Shown here piece by piece: positions 5,910 to 13,565 of a stretch of DNA of 13,565 bases. Made by a program: the position numbers and the translations under genes. The notes beneath the pieces are model-generated. The model was not told the origin of the DNA and did no database searches. It saw only the letters and a list, made by a program, of their open reading frames with translations. How positions within the stretch are numbered: position 1 is the stretch's first letter; the number at the start of each line of letters is the position of its first letter. Source of the DNA: an uncultured bacterium (GTDB taxonomy: Bacteria; Verrucomicrobiota; Kiritimatiellia; RFP12; UBA1067); contig CACYEO010000058.1 of NCBI GenBank assembly GCA_902773475.1, positions 1 to 13,565 on the forward strand, written 5' to 3'.

Positions 5910-8900
5910 ATGCCGTTTCCCGTTTCGGATCTTTCCCTCGGCAGCCGCTTCTGGCAGGTGTCCGACCTTGGCGACGTGATGGGCAAGGCTGTGCGCGACG
6001 GCATCGCGGACGGCAACGCCGTCAAGAACGTCAAGCACGACGCGGCGGTGTTTTCCTTCGCGGCGGACGAATCCAGCGAATCCGTGCGCTCGGCGATAAA
6101 CCGCGCGGAAATCTTCGCCGCGCAGCATACGCTGTCGCAGGAGGCGCGCGCCCAGGAGACCGCGCGCGCGGCGCGCAGCGCGGAAAAACTCGGCATCGAC
6201 CGCGACGCGCTTGTCGCGGAACTCGCCGCCGAACCGGACGCCCTCCCGGACGGCATGGAAGCCGAAGCGTTCGGCGCCAATCTGCGGAAGGCGCTCGACA
6301 AACTGCTCGCCACGCGCGAATTCACCGAACGCGCGAAACACGGCGCTCTCGGCGCGGAAGGCACGTTCGCGCTCAAGAACGCGGTGCGCGGAATGGCGCA
6401 GATGCTCCGCGAAGGCCGGATATCCGAAGACGCGGCGCTCGTACTGGCGGACGGCAACTTCTACGACGCCGAAAACCGCGCCGACATGCTGCGCCTCGCA
6501 GCGGATTCCGCGTTCAAGGTGCGTTCCATATTCTCCGGCGAAGATGCGCTTGACGCGATAATCGTCCAATGCCGCGAAGATCTCGCGAACGCACACCTCC
6601 CGGAACGCGACGCCGCATCGGTCCTCGCCCAGATACAGGGGCTCGAAACTCTGCGCGACGAACTCGTAAAGGCGCGCCTCGCGCTGTGCGCCGGCATCAA
6701 GACGGGCTACGCGTTCACCGACAAGACGGGCCAGGTCAAGTCCGACGCCAAATTCCAGTACGGGGAAATCGACCGCATCCGCGATTCGCTGCGCGCGTTC
6801 CGCTACGACATCGACCTCTGCACCGGCAGACAGTCCGGCTGCATGGAAAGCGTGCGCCGCAAATTCGACAACTACTTTTCGAAATACCAGGGCCCGCGCA
6901 TCGACCCGGCGGCCTTCGACAATCTCCGGACGCTCGACACCGGCTTCAACGCCGCGCTCGCGTCGATCCGCGCGAAAATCGCGGGCATTCCGGTCAACGA
7001 GGCGCTCGCCGCGCTCGAAGCGAAAGCCGACGTCGCCGCCGACGCGGAAGCGGCCGCGGCGCTGTCGCACTTGACCAACGACCGGATCCGCTACCACTAT
7101 TCCGGCGTGGAGCAGCGCTCCCAGGCGTTCAAGAACGCCATAGAAGAGGAGCTCGGCGGAATCGCCGAACGCGGCGGCTCGCGCACGGTGTCTCTGCGCA
7201 TGGACGCGGATTTCATCTTCGGAGTGGACGCGGGCTTCGCCGATTTGAAGGCGCGCGCCGGCATCGACATTACGGTGAATGCGCAAATATCCGTCGCCCC
7301 GGGCGGCGGAACCGTGGACGTAATCTACACCCGCGAATACAAAGGACATCTCGGCGCGGAAGCGAAATTCGGCGCAGACGCGGAAAAGACCGGCAGCGAA
7401 GCGAAAGAAGGGGCCGGGGCGAAAGCGAAGGCGCTCGTCGGCGGGGGGCTCGTGCGCTCCGTGAAAAAATCCTACGCCAGCCTCGACGACTTCGTCCGCG
7501 CAATGGGCGGATCGACCGTTCTCGTGAAAACGCGCATCCGCGAACGCGTGCTGTCGGCCGTGTCTTCCGCGGCGCGCTCGATAGGCCGCGCATTCGTCCT
7601 CGGCGCGACGGTGCTCGGCTTCCGCGAACACCACTCGACAATGGACCAGTTCGCGTACTCGGCAAACCTGCGCAAGCGAAACGTGTTCGGGCCTCTCGCA
7701 GGGCTGATGATGCGCAAGCGCAACGCGGGTCTCGTCGGCAAACGCTCTTCGCTCGCCCTGGCAGGCGAAATTTCGGGCGGCGCGAAAGGCGGCGTATACT
7801 TCGCCGACGGCGAGGGCGACGACAGGAAACTCGTCAGCGACAAGGAAGCCCACATCGGCGGCGCCCTGCGGTACAAACGCGAAATCAGCCTCGCCACCAC
7901 GAAATACGCCGCCTTCGCCAAATCGTTCGAGGGATGCACGCCGCAATACCTCGCGGCGCGTCTGGACGAAGAGATCGCTTCCGTCCGCGGTGAAGCGCCG
8001 CACGACCAGCTCCTCGGCGCGTGGATCGACCGGCTGAAGGAACGGGTCGACGGCGCGACATCCGCCAACCCGCGCGCGATCGCGGAGTTCTTCGGCAAAG
8101 CCATGACCGCTTTCGACAACATCGAAAGAAACGCGGCGAAACTCGACGGCGGCGACAAAACCGGCTGGACGGTTTTCGCATGCAAGGCGAGGCTTCTCGC
8201 GATCGCCTGCGCAACCGTCGCGGCGCGCGCGGAAGCGCTTGCCGCGCCGGCGCCGGGAGCCGAAGGGGACGGCCCCGCGGACATCGCCTTGGCGAAAGCG
8301 GCGGCCGCATCGGCCAAGAAATACCTTATGCCGCGCTTCGCGAATCCGTCCGTCGCAGTGCCGGAACGGATATACAACGAGAAATTCCTCGCCGCGACCG
8401 ACATGAAGGCTCCGCGCAGGCAGACCGTCACTTTCTCCATCGAAGGCGGAATCGACCTTTTCAAAGCCAAGGCGGAAGGCATCGCCGACGATGCCGGCGG
8501 AAAAATCAAACTTGGCGGCAAAGACGTGCCGAAGGACGCGGAAACGCTCAAGGACGCCGGCCATATCGCGGCCAAGGGCGTGTACGACACCGGCGCAGGA
8601 TTCGTGGCCGACGTCGCGCGCAACGCCCTCCAGGTCGACACGCGGATCAAAGTGGATGTCACGAAGGAATGGAACGCCGGCAAAACGAAGGACGTCCGCC
8701 CCTGGGGCAACGCCTCGGTCGTCAAAGTCGAAGCGCGCATAAACCCTGGCACGCCGCTGCGCATATTGATAGAATTCGCCGCGCGCGGGATATTCAAGGC
8801 CGTCGGCGGCGGGGACACGATAGAGAAGTCGAAACTGCTCGAGGAAATCAAAGCCGACCTCATCGACGGAATGCTCGAGAATCTCGAAGAGTCCGTTCTT

Positions 8901-9653
8901 GAAAACAGCGGCGAAATCCTCGATTTCGGCATAGGCGAACTTACGAAAAGATCGCCCATGTTCAAAACATTCATATCCAAGGCGCTCGGATGGGGCAAAT
9001 CCGCCCTCGAATTCCTGAACCCGGTGGACGTTGGGCGCGACGAGGAGATATACAAGAGAATCACGCTTGTGTGGGCCGACGGGCGCTTCACCGGTCTTTC
9101 GCTTTCGGAAGACGCGGAATATTCGCTCAGGGCAGGGTTGGCGCCCAAAATCGTTCCGGTCGAGGCCGGATTCAAATACTCGTCTAAAACATCCACCGTG
9201 GACTACACGGTTCTGCGCCGTCCGTCGACAGCCACGCTGCTCGGGCGCGTGAACAACTTCCTCGACACCGGCGAAACCGTCGCGCTGAAGAATTTCCTTT
9301 CAAGGAACAAAGTCGGGGTTCTGCGTCTGCTCGGATGCATGAAAGCGAACGCGAACGCGCCGGAAGGCGCGGACGCCCGCTGGGCCGGCGACCACGACGA
9401 CTTCGCGCGGAAATTCATCGAATGCCAGGCGCATCTTGCGCGCATCGCGTCCGGGCCGGAACCTGCGGCGGGGGAGGCGAAGAAGATCAAGACTGCGATC
9501 GACGCCGCCTACCGCGGCGTACAGGAAGATCTTTCCGCGCTCGACGACGCGGCGAAAATCGACCGCGCGCAGGCGATGCTCGGCGCGATGGCGAGGACGT
9601 ATTCCCTCGCCGCCCGCAACCCGCCGCCGCCTCCCGGCGCCGCGGCCGCGTGA
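5910..9653 (+). CDS. 1247-residue orphan protein, putative type III effector/secreted substrate
   Basis: I do not recognise a family. ATG at 5910 follows GGGGAGG (5896-5902) by 7 nt. There is no Sec signal peptide and no clear transmembrane helix; the first 50 residues are Ser/Asp/Gly-rich, compatible with a type III secretion signal plus chaperone-binding segment. Predicted layout: helical 55-415; beta-rich 425-485; Lys/Ala/Gly/Glu-rich linker 486-512; mixed 515-610; beta-rich 612-662; helical 665-810; beta-rich 836-870 and 908-945; helical 945-1035; beta-rich 1050-1103; helical 1108-1232; then NPPPPPGAAAA at the end. No protease, kinase, ADP-ribosyltransferase or ubiquitin-ligase motif is evident. 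Its role as the chaperones' client is inferred from co-transcription. Alternatives are a large cytoplasmic scaffold or a toxin delivered by another route. Confidence 0.75.
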   Translation: MPFPVSDLSLGSRFWQVSDLGDVMGKAVRDGIADGNAVKNVKHDAAVFSFAADESSESVRSAINRAEIFAAQHTLSQEARAQETARAARSAEKLGIDRDALVAELAAEPDALPDGMEAEAFGANLRKALDKLLATREFTERAKHGALGAEGTFALKNAVRGMAQMLREGRISEDAALVLADGNFYDAENRADMLRLAADSAFKVRSIFSGEDALDAIIVQCREDLANAHLPERDAASVLAQIQGLETLRDELVKARLALCAGIKTGYAFTDKTGQVKSDAKFQYGEIDRIRDSLRAFRYDIDLCTGRQSGCMESVRRKFDNYFSKYQGPRIDPAAFDNLRTLDTGFNAALASIRAKIAGIPVNEALAALEAKADVAADAEAAAALSHLTNDRIRYHYSGVEQRSQAFKNAIEEELGGIAERGGSRTVSLRMDADFIFGVDAGFADLKARAGIDITVNAQISVAPGGGTVDVIYTREYKGHLGAEAKFGADAEKTGSEAKEGAGAKAKALVGGGLVRSVKKSYASLDDFVRAMGGSTVLVKTRIRERVLSAVSSAARSIGRAFVLGATVLGFREHHSTMDQFAYSANLRKRNVFGPLAGLMMRKRNAGLVGKRSSLALAGEISGGAKGGVYFADGEGDDRKLVSDKEAHIGGALRYKREISLATTKYAAFAKSFEGCTPQYLAARLDEEIASVRGEAPHDQLLGAWIDRLKERVDGATSANPRAIAEFFGKAMTAFDNIERNAAKLDGGDKTGWTVFACKARLLAIACATVAARAEALAAPAPGAEGDGPADIALAKAAAASAKKYLMPRFANPSVAVPERIYNEKFLAATDMKAPRRQTVTFSIEGGIDLFKAKAEGIADDAGGKIKLGGKDVPKDAETLKDAGHIAAKGVYDTGAGFVADVARNALQVDTRIKVDVTKEWNAGKTKDVRPWGNASVVKVEARINPGTPLRILIEFAARGIFKAVGGGDTIEKSKLLEEIKADLIDGMLENLEESVLENSGEILDFGIGELTKRSPMFKTFISKALGWGKSALEFLNPVDVGRDEEIYKRITLVWADGRFTGLSLSEDAEYSLRAGLAPKIVPVEAGFKYSSKTSTVDYTVLRRPSTATLLGRVNNFLDTGETVALKNFLSRNKVGVLRLLGCMKANANAPEGADARWAGDHDDFARKFIECQAHLARIASGPEPAAGEAKKIKTAIDAAYRGVQEDLSALDDAAKIDRAQAMLGAMARTYSLAARNPPPPPGAAAA

Positions 9654-9684
9654 CGGCGCGGACTGCGCGGAAGCGGCAAAAAAG

Positions 9685-9720
9685 AAAGCGCGCGCGGAAA
9701 ACCCGCGCGCGCTTTTCTTT
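9685..9720. terminator. bidirectional rho-independent terminator
   Basis: AAAGCGCGCGCGG (9685-9697) pairs over 13 bp with 9703-9715 around the loop AAAAC, followed by TCTTTT on the plus strand. The left flank AAAAAAG gives a T-run on the minus strand, so it can end both the effector transcript and the convergent gdhA transcript. It lies 31 bp after the effector stop and 22 bp past the gdhA stop. Confidence 0.85.
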
Positions 9721-9742
9721 TGCACTATCGGCGGGCAGGGGA

Positions 9743-11113
9743 TCAGACCACGCCCTGCGCGACCATCGCATCGGCCACTTTCACGAAGCCCGCGATGTTG
9801 GCGCCCATCACGTAGTTGCCCTTGTGGCCGTACTTGGCGGCGGCGGCGTACGCATTGTCGTGGATCGCCTTCATGATGCCCTTGAGCTTGGCATCCACCT
9901 CTTCGGCGCTCCAGGAAAGGCGGCCGGAGTTCTGCGACATTTCAAGGCCGGACGTGGCCACGCCGCCGGCGTTGGACGCCTTGCCGGGCGCATAGAGAAT
10001 GCGCGCCGCGAGGAATGCGGAAACCGCCTCGGGGGTCGAGGGCATGTTGGCGCCTTCGGCGACGAGCTTGCAGCCGTGCTTGAGAAGGTATTCTGCATCC
10101 TTGCCGTCGAGTTCGTTCTGGCGCGAGCAGGGGAACGCGCAATCGACGGACGAGACGATCTGCCAGGGGTTCTTCTTGGGGAAGAACTTGGCGTCCTTGA
10201 CCTTGAGTTCGGAAAGTTCGCCGCGCTTGACGTTCTTGAGCGTCATGATGTCCTTGAGCGTCTTTTCGGTGAGGCCCTTGGGCATGTAGAGCGTGCCGGA
10301 GCGGTCGGAAAGCGTCACGACCGTCGCGCCGAGCTGCATGAGCTTCTTGGCGGCGAAGGACGCCACGTTGCCGGAACCGGAAACGGCGCAAACCTTGCCT
10401 TCGAAGTTCTCGCCCTTGACGGCAAGCATGTTCTCGGCAAAGTAGACGCAGCCGTAGCCCGTCGCTTCGGGACGGATGAGCGAACCGCCGTAGGAAAGGC
10501 CCTTGCCGGTGAGGACGCCGGTGAACTCGTCGCGGATGCGCTTGTACTGCCCGAAGAGATAGCCGATCTCGCGGCCGCCCACGTTCATGTCGCCTGCGGG
10601 GACGTCGGTGTCGGGGCCGATGTGGCGGTAGAGCTCCGTCATGAAGCTCTGGCAGAAACGCATCACTTCATTGTCGGAGCAGCGCTTGCCGGGGGTGTGC
10701 GGGGAAACCTTGGGGTTGAAGTCGCTGCCACCCTTGCCGCCGCCCATCGGAAGCGTGGTGAGCGAGTTTTTGAACACCTGCTCGAATCCGAGGAACTTGA
10801 GGACGGAAAGGTTCACGGTGGGGTCGAACCTGAGACCGCCTTTGTACGGTCCGATCGCGGAATTGTACTGGACGCGGTAGCCGCGGTTCACGCGCACCAC
10901 GCCTTTGTCGTCAACCCAGGGCACCCGGAAGATGATCACGCGCTCGGGCTCGACGATGCGTTCGAGAATCGCGTTCTTCTCGTACTGGGGATTGGCCTTG
11001 AGAACGGGATCGAGAGTTTCGAGAACTTCGGTGACCGCCTGAATGTACTCGGGTTCGTTCGGGTTCCGCGCGATTACGCTTTCAAGAACCTTCGCTACGT
11101 ATTTGCTACTCAT
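9743..11113 (-). CDS. gdhA: NADP-type glutamate dehydrogenase
   Basis: The enzyme interconverts 2-oxoglutarate plus ammonia and glutamate, usually assimilatory in this clade, as a cytoplasmic hexamer. The 456 residues align end to end with the E. coli enzyme from memory: K91 in GPYKGGLRF and K115 in FKNSLTTLPMGGGKGG bind substrate, K127 is the catalytic lysine, and VPAGDMNVGGREIGYL holds the conserved Asp. The Rossmann nucleotide site is AVSGSGNVA, and the end is ANIAGFVKVADAMVAQGVV. After GGSDFNPK there are eight extra residues (VSPHTPGKRC in place of GK) before SDNEVMRFCQ. AAGGA lies about 10 nt before the ATG. It is transcribed leftward and ends at the shared terminator. Confidence 0.96.
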   Translation of the reverse strand: MSSKYVAKVLESVIARNPNEPEYIQAVTEVLETLDPVLKANPQYEKNAILERIVEPERVIIFRVPWVDDKGVVRVNRGYRVQYNSAIGPYKGGLRFDPTVNLSVLKFLGFEQVFKNSLTTLPMGGGKGGSDFNPKVSPHTPGKRCSDNEVMRFCQSFMTELYRHIGPDTDVPAGDMNVGGREIGYLFGQYKRIRDEFTGVLTGKGLSYGGSLIRPEATGYGCVYFAENMLAVKGENFEGKVCAVSGSGNVASFAAKKLMQLGATVVTLSDRSGTLYMPKGLTEKTLKDIMTLKNVKRGELSELKVKDAKFFPKKNPWQIVSSVDCAFPCSRQNELDGKDAEYLLKHGCKLVAEGANMPSTPEAVSAFLAARILYAPGKASNAGGVATSGLEMSQNSGRLSWSAEEVDAKLKGIMKAIHDNAYAAAAKYGHKGNYVMGANIAGFVKVADAMVAQGVV

Positions 11114-11128
11114 TGTTTTTGTTTCCTT

Positions 11129-11183
11129 GTTCGAATCTGGCGTTCGAAAAACCGCGCACGGGCGGACGAATCCGCGCGTCCGC
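11129..11183 (-). promoter_or_regulatory. gdhA upstream region: GTTCGAA direct repeats and a weak hairpin
   Basis: GTTCGAA occurs at 11129-11135 and 11142-11148, 13 bp start to start. The TTCGAA core is self-complementary, so the two could act as an operator pair or form a hairpin just upstream of the gdhA ribosome site. Further up, GCGGACG (11162-11168) pairs with CGTCCGC (11177-11183) around 8 nt, with a T5 run only about 10 nt beyond on the minus strand. That would be a poor terminator for the upstream pair of genes. I see no good -35/-10 pair here. Confidence 0.3.
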
Positions 11184-11195
11184 GCTTGAAGACGT

Positions 11196-12182
11196 TTATT
11201 TGCCGGCCGCAGGCTTGGCGGCGGGTTTGGTTTCCGGCTTGGCGGCCGGTTTGGCCGCAGGTTTGGCTTCTGGCTTGGCCGCAGGCTTTGATTCCGGCTT
11301 CGCGGCGGGCTTCGCCGCAGGTTTGGCTTCGGGCTTCGCGGCGGGCTTCGCCTCCGCCTTGGGCGCAGGCTTCGCTTCGGGCTTGGCGGCGGGTTTCGCC
11401 GCAGGCTTCGTTTCCGGCTTCACTTCCGCCTTGGCCGCTTCGTCTATCGCAGCCGCGATGTCCGCAACAGGCGATTTGGCGGGTTCTGCGGCGGGTGCCG
11501 CCGGCATGGGGGCGGGTTCGGCGGACGGCTTGCGCATGATCGCGTCGATTGCGATTTCTACGCGGTTCGACACGGCTTCGCTTTCGGCCTGGAGCGCTTT
11601 GAGTTCGGCTATGGCCGTCTCGTCGGATCCGCAGTTGCGCGCGGCGCCGATCTTCGCTTCGGTCAGCAGCGGCGAACGAGGGAAATCGGCGGCGAATTTC
11701 TGGAACGCCTCGCGCGCGCCGGCGGCGTCGCCCTTGGCTTCCTTGCAGCAGGCCTTTCCGTACGCGGCGTAGCCTTCGAAACCGGCCGGGCCGCCGGCGT
11801 CGATTTCTTCGTATTTGGCAAGCGCCTCGTCATAGCGGCCCTCGCTGTAATACTTGCGCGCAAGCGTAAGTTTCAGCAGATCCGCGGGACCGGAACTCCC
11901 CGCGGCCGCGAGCGCGCTTTCGAGCTGCGCCGTCTCCGCTTCCGCGCCGGCCGCGGGCAGGGCGGCGGATGCAGCCTCGGCCTTCGCGCGGCGGCTGTTC
12001 CTGAACCAAATCACGCCAAGGACGGCGAGAGCCGCGACGACGGCCGTGAGCAGCACGGACTTGCCGTCCTTCTGCCACCAGTCGTATAACGGTATCAATT
12101 CCGGGGGAAATCCCTTTGGAAGGGGCTTCAGCGACGGATCGCGAGCCGGTTCCTGTTTGTTCCCGCTGTTATTGTTCTTCAT
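11196..12182 (-). CDS. YfgM-like membrane-anchored TPR protein with P-x-x-K tail
   Basis: The protein has 328 residues from ATG 12182. Residues 1-35 are polar and Pro-rich. WWQKDGKSVLLTAVVAALAV and following residues (36-60) form the tryptophan-rich junction and single N-terminal membrane helix typical of YfgM/TPR_21 proteins, with RNSRR after it. A TPR-like helical region covers about 98-200 (DLLKLTLARKYYSEGRYDEA; AREAFQKFAADFPRSPLLTEAKIGAARN). A Pro/Ala linker leads into 18 P-x-x-K units (256-328). In E. coli YfgM is an ancillary SecYEG partner that binds periplasmic chaperones; the same role here is inference. The start overlaps pcnB by 14 nt; GGAG about 10 nt upstream of 12182 favours this ATG over the one at 12191, which lies 1 nt from that GGAG. 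Confidence 0.75.
   Translation of the reverse strand: MKNNNSGNKQEPARDPSLKPLPKGFPPELIPLYDWWQKDGKSVLLTAVVAALAVLGVIWFRNSRRAKAEAASAALPAAGAEAETAQLESALAAAGSSGPADLLKLTLARKYYSEGRYDEALAKYEEIDAGGPAGFEGYAAYGKACCKEAKGDAAGAREAFQKFAADFPRSPLLTEAKIGAARNCGSDETAIAELKALQAESEAVSNRVEIAIDAIMRKPSAEPAPMPAAPAAEPAKSPVADIAAAIDEAAKAEVKPETKPAAKPAAKPEAKPAPKAEAKPAAKPEAKPAAKPAAKPESKPAAKPEAKPAAKPAAKPETKPAAKPAAGK
11199..11417 (-). repeat. 12-bp coding tandem repeat (P-x-x-K, 18 units)
   Basis: Eighteen consecutive tetrapeptides of the form PAAK, PEAK, PETK, PESK or PAPK (one begins with A, and the last reads PAAGK) form the C-terminus of the YfgM-like protein. Synonymous codons vary between units (AAA/AAG for Lys, several Ala codons), so the array is old or under selection at protein level rather than freshly duplicated. 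The tail is very basic and resembles Ala-Lys-Pro tails of H1-like proteins. Confidence 0.9.
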
Positions 12183-13509
12183 TGCTGTCATTCTCCGTTG
12201 CAGGGCCGGACGTTCCGGCATCCTTGTTGAATTTTCTGTGTCTGCGCCCGCCGCGCCGTCTGCGGCGTCGCGGCTCGAAATCCTGGCATTCTCCGTCGCC
12301 GTCCGGAAGATCCGCCGCGCCCGGCCCGCCGGCGGCGGCCAGCGCGGCCCATCTGTCCACGTTCACGGTCGGCAGCCCCTCCGCCGCGCAGACCACGCGG
12401 TTGTAGAATATCGCGTCGGCGAAATCGCGGCTGTGTACGAATCTCAGCTTGTTGCGCACGGGCGGCTGGGCGAGCCTGCGCACGGAATCGACCATCACGC
12501 AGGCGGAAAAATAGACGGCCTTCGGCACGCGCAGATCTTTCACCATGGAACCGATCCGGTCGCGCACTCCGGCGCCGGCATCCCTGTCGCGCGCAAGAGT
12601 CGTGAACAGCACCGCCATCTTCACGGCGTTGGACACGTGCCCCCCGGCGGCTTCGCAATCGGCCTCCGCGACGTCGAGCGCGGAAAGGTACTTCCATATC
12701 GGCGCGTTTTTCCCGCCGGTGCGGCCTATGTGCGCCGACAGCTCCGGAAGCAGATCCCCGAGAAGCCCGAAATCCCACATCATGCGGAACGCCTTTTCGG
12801 ACGATCCGAACGAAAAGAGCCGGAACACTTCTTCGCACACGCGCGGGACGGAAGCGTTCAATATGCACGAATGCAGCTCGCGCAGCGCCTTTTCGGTCTT
12901 CGGCTCTATTGTGAAACCGAGGCGCGAAGCGAACTTCACCGCGCGCATCATGCGCACCGGATCCACGCGGAAACGCACCATCGGATCGCCGATCGCGCGC
13001 AATATGCCTTTTTCGAGATCCTTCAGACCGCCGACATAGTCGATCACCGAAAACGTCTTGATGTCGTAGAACAGCCCGTTCACCGTGAAGTCGCGCCTGA
13101 ACGCATCCTCCTCCGGCGTGCCGAAAGTGTTGTCTTCCACGGGGCCTTCGGCCGCCTGCTCGAGTATTTCGCCGACCGACGACGCGGGGCCGCGGAATGT
13201 CGTCGTCTCAATGACTTTTTCGCCGAACTTCACATGCGCCAGACGGAACCGGCGCCCCACGAGAAAACAGTTGCGGAACGCGCGGCGCACCTCGTTCGGG
13301 CGCGCGTCGGTGCCTACGTCGAAATCCTTCGGCTTGCGCCCCATGAGAAGATCGCGCACCCCGCCGCCGACCAGATAGGCCGTGTATCCGAGGTGCGAAA
13401 GTCTATAAAGCACTTTCAGTGCATCAGGGTCGATGTCCTTGCGGGAGATGCAGTGGTCTTTCCTCTCGCAGACGACAGGACCTTTCTTTCGCTTGAAAAA
13501 TCCAAACAT
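12169..13509 (-). CDS. pcnB: poly(A) polymerase, PcnB type
   Basis: This class II nucleotidyltransferase adds 3' poly(A) tails to RNA, which promotes decay. In 446 residues it has the nucleotidyltransferase head GYTAYLVGGGVRDLLMGRKP, catalytic D62 and D64 in KDFDVGTDA, and CFLVGRRFRLAHV (81-93), the GRRF signature that separates bacterial poly(A) polymerases from CCA-adding enzymes. RRDFTVNGLFYD (138-149), RAIGDP, and RFRVDPVRMMRAVKFASRLGF (179 on) follow. The C-terminus has an Arg-rich patch (EPRRRRRRGGRRHRKF), a likely RNA-binding tail as in E. coli PcnB. The ATG at 13509 has AAGG directly against it, so the ribosome site is poor. The 3' end overlaps the YfgM-like gene, giving a two-gene leftward operon. 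Confidence 0.9.
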   Translation of the reverse strand: MFGFFKRKKGPVVCERKDHCISRKDIDPDALKVLYRLSHLGYTAYLVGGGVRDLLMGRKPKDFDVGTDARPNEVRRAFRNCFLVGRRFRLAHVKFGEKVIETTTFRGPASSVGEILEQAAEGPVEDNTFGTPEEDAFRRDFTVNGLFYDIKTFSVIDYVGGLKDLEKGILRAIGDPMVRFRVDPVRMMRAVKFASRLGFTIEPKTEKALRELHSCILNASVPRVCEEVFRLFSFGSSEKAFRMMWDFGLLGDLLPELSAHIGRTGGKNAPIWKYLSALDVAEADCEAAGGHVSNAVKMAVLFTTLARDRDAGAGVRDRIGSMVKDLRVPKAVYFSACVMVDSVRRLAQPPVRNKLRFVHSRDFADAIFYNRVVCAAEGLPTVNVDRWAALAAAGGPGAADLPDGDGECQDFEPRRRRRRGGRRHRKFNKDAGTSGPATENDSNEEQ

Positions 13510-13521
13510 CCTTGACCGCGA

Positions 13522-13550
13522 AGTATGCCAAAAACCCCTTTGAATGGCAA
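13522..13550 (-). promoter_or_regulatory. candidate sigma-70 promoter for pcnB
   Basis: On the minus strand TTGCCA (13550-13545, five of six to consensus) and CATACT (13527-13522, four of six) are 17 bp apart. The predicted start falls near 13515, leaving a leader of only about 6 nt before the ATG. That agrees with the missing Shine-Dalgarno spacing and suggests near-leaderless translation. Confidence 0.4.
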
Positions 13551-13565
13551 TACGGCAATGCCGCA

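Noticed and set aside
5583..8564. 993-codon open frame on the minus strand
   Set aside because: It is antisense to the chaperone/effector operon and Arg/Phe-rich with no domain; the plus strand has proper Shine-Dalgarnos, coupled junctions and a terminator.
7472..9196. 574-codon open frame on the minus strand
   Set aside because: Its Ser/Arg/Pro-rich composition and lack of a ribosome site mark it as a shadow of the large plus-strand protein.
5910..9653. Autotransporter or adhesin identity for the large protein
   Set aside because: There is no Sec signal peptide, no C-terminal beta-barrel signature and no passenger repeats; adjacent chaperone-like genes favour a leaderless substrate.
9335..11539. 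734-codon open frame on the plus strand
   Set aside because: It runs across the terminator and antisense to gdhA; glutamate dehydrogenase is certain there.
12169..13509. CCA-adding enzyme instead of poly(A) polymerase
   Set aside because: The LVGRRFRLAHV segment and Arg-rich C-terminus are PcnB features.
11854..13515. 553-codon open frame on the plus strand
   Set aside because: It is antisense to the YfgM-like gene and pcnB, both recognised by motifs.

Overview
This is a high-GC bacterial window of densely packed genes. The housekeeping proteins do not fix the taxon. A PVC-type lineage (Kiritimatiellota/Lentisphaerota-like) is my best guess, from GC content, gene style and short degenerate tandem repeats; I hold it at low confidence and it rests on no search.

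Layout, left to right. (1) Positions 1-4808, all on the minus strand and read right to left: thrS (threonyl-tRNA synthetase without the N-terminal TGS domain), infC (IF-3, apparently starting at a rare AUC codon), a minimal ResB-like membrane protein coupled to infC, and a two-domain glycosyltransferase (GT4 fused to GT26/WecG-TagA) cut by the window edge. The glycosyltransferase gene carries three short palindromic or tandem repeat elements that keep the reading frame. (2) Positions 4809-5029: a divergent intergenic region with a candidate promoter on each strand, a perfect 8+8 bp dyad over the thrS promoter, and a 9-nt tandem repeat that supplies the Shine-Dalgarno of the next gene. (3) Positions 5030-9653, plus strand: a tight three-gene operon of two small acidic proteins that look like class I type III secretion (CesT-type) chaperones, then a 1247-residue protein of no family I recognise. 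It has no signal peptide, alternates helical and beta-rich segments, and ends in a proline run. This is the main candidate for an undescribed system: a large orphan type III effector or other secreted substrate with a chaperone pair. A strong hairpin terminator at 9685-9720 closes it and also serves the convergent gdhA. (4) Positions 9743-13509, minus strand: pcnB-type poly(A) polymerase, overlapped by a YfgM-like membrane-anchored TPR protein with an 18-unit P-x-x-K tail, then gdhA (NADP-type glutamate dehydrogenase) with an 8-residue insertion next to the active site.

The plus-strand cassette is the only accessory-looking part: it lies between leftward housekeeping genes and has its own promoter and terminator. 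No injectisome structural gene, tRNA, rRNA, transposase or CRISPR array is visible. Many long open frames on the opposite strands are high-GC shadows and are left out.
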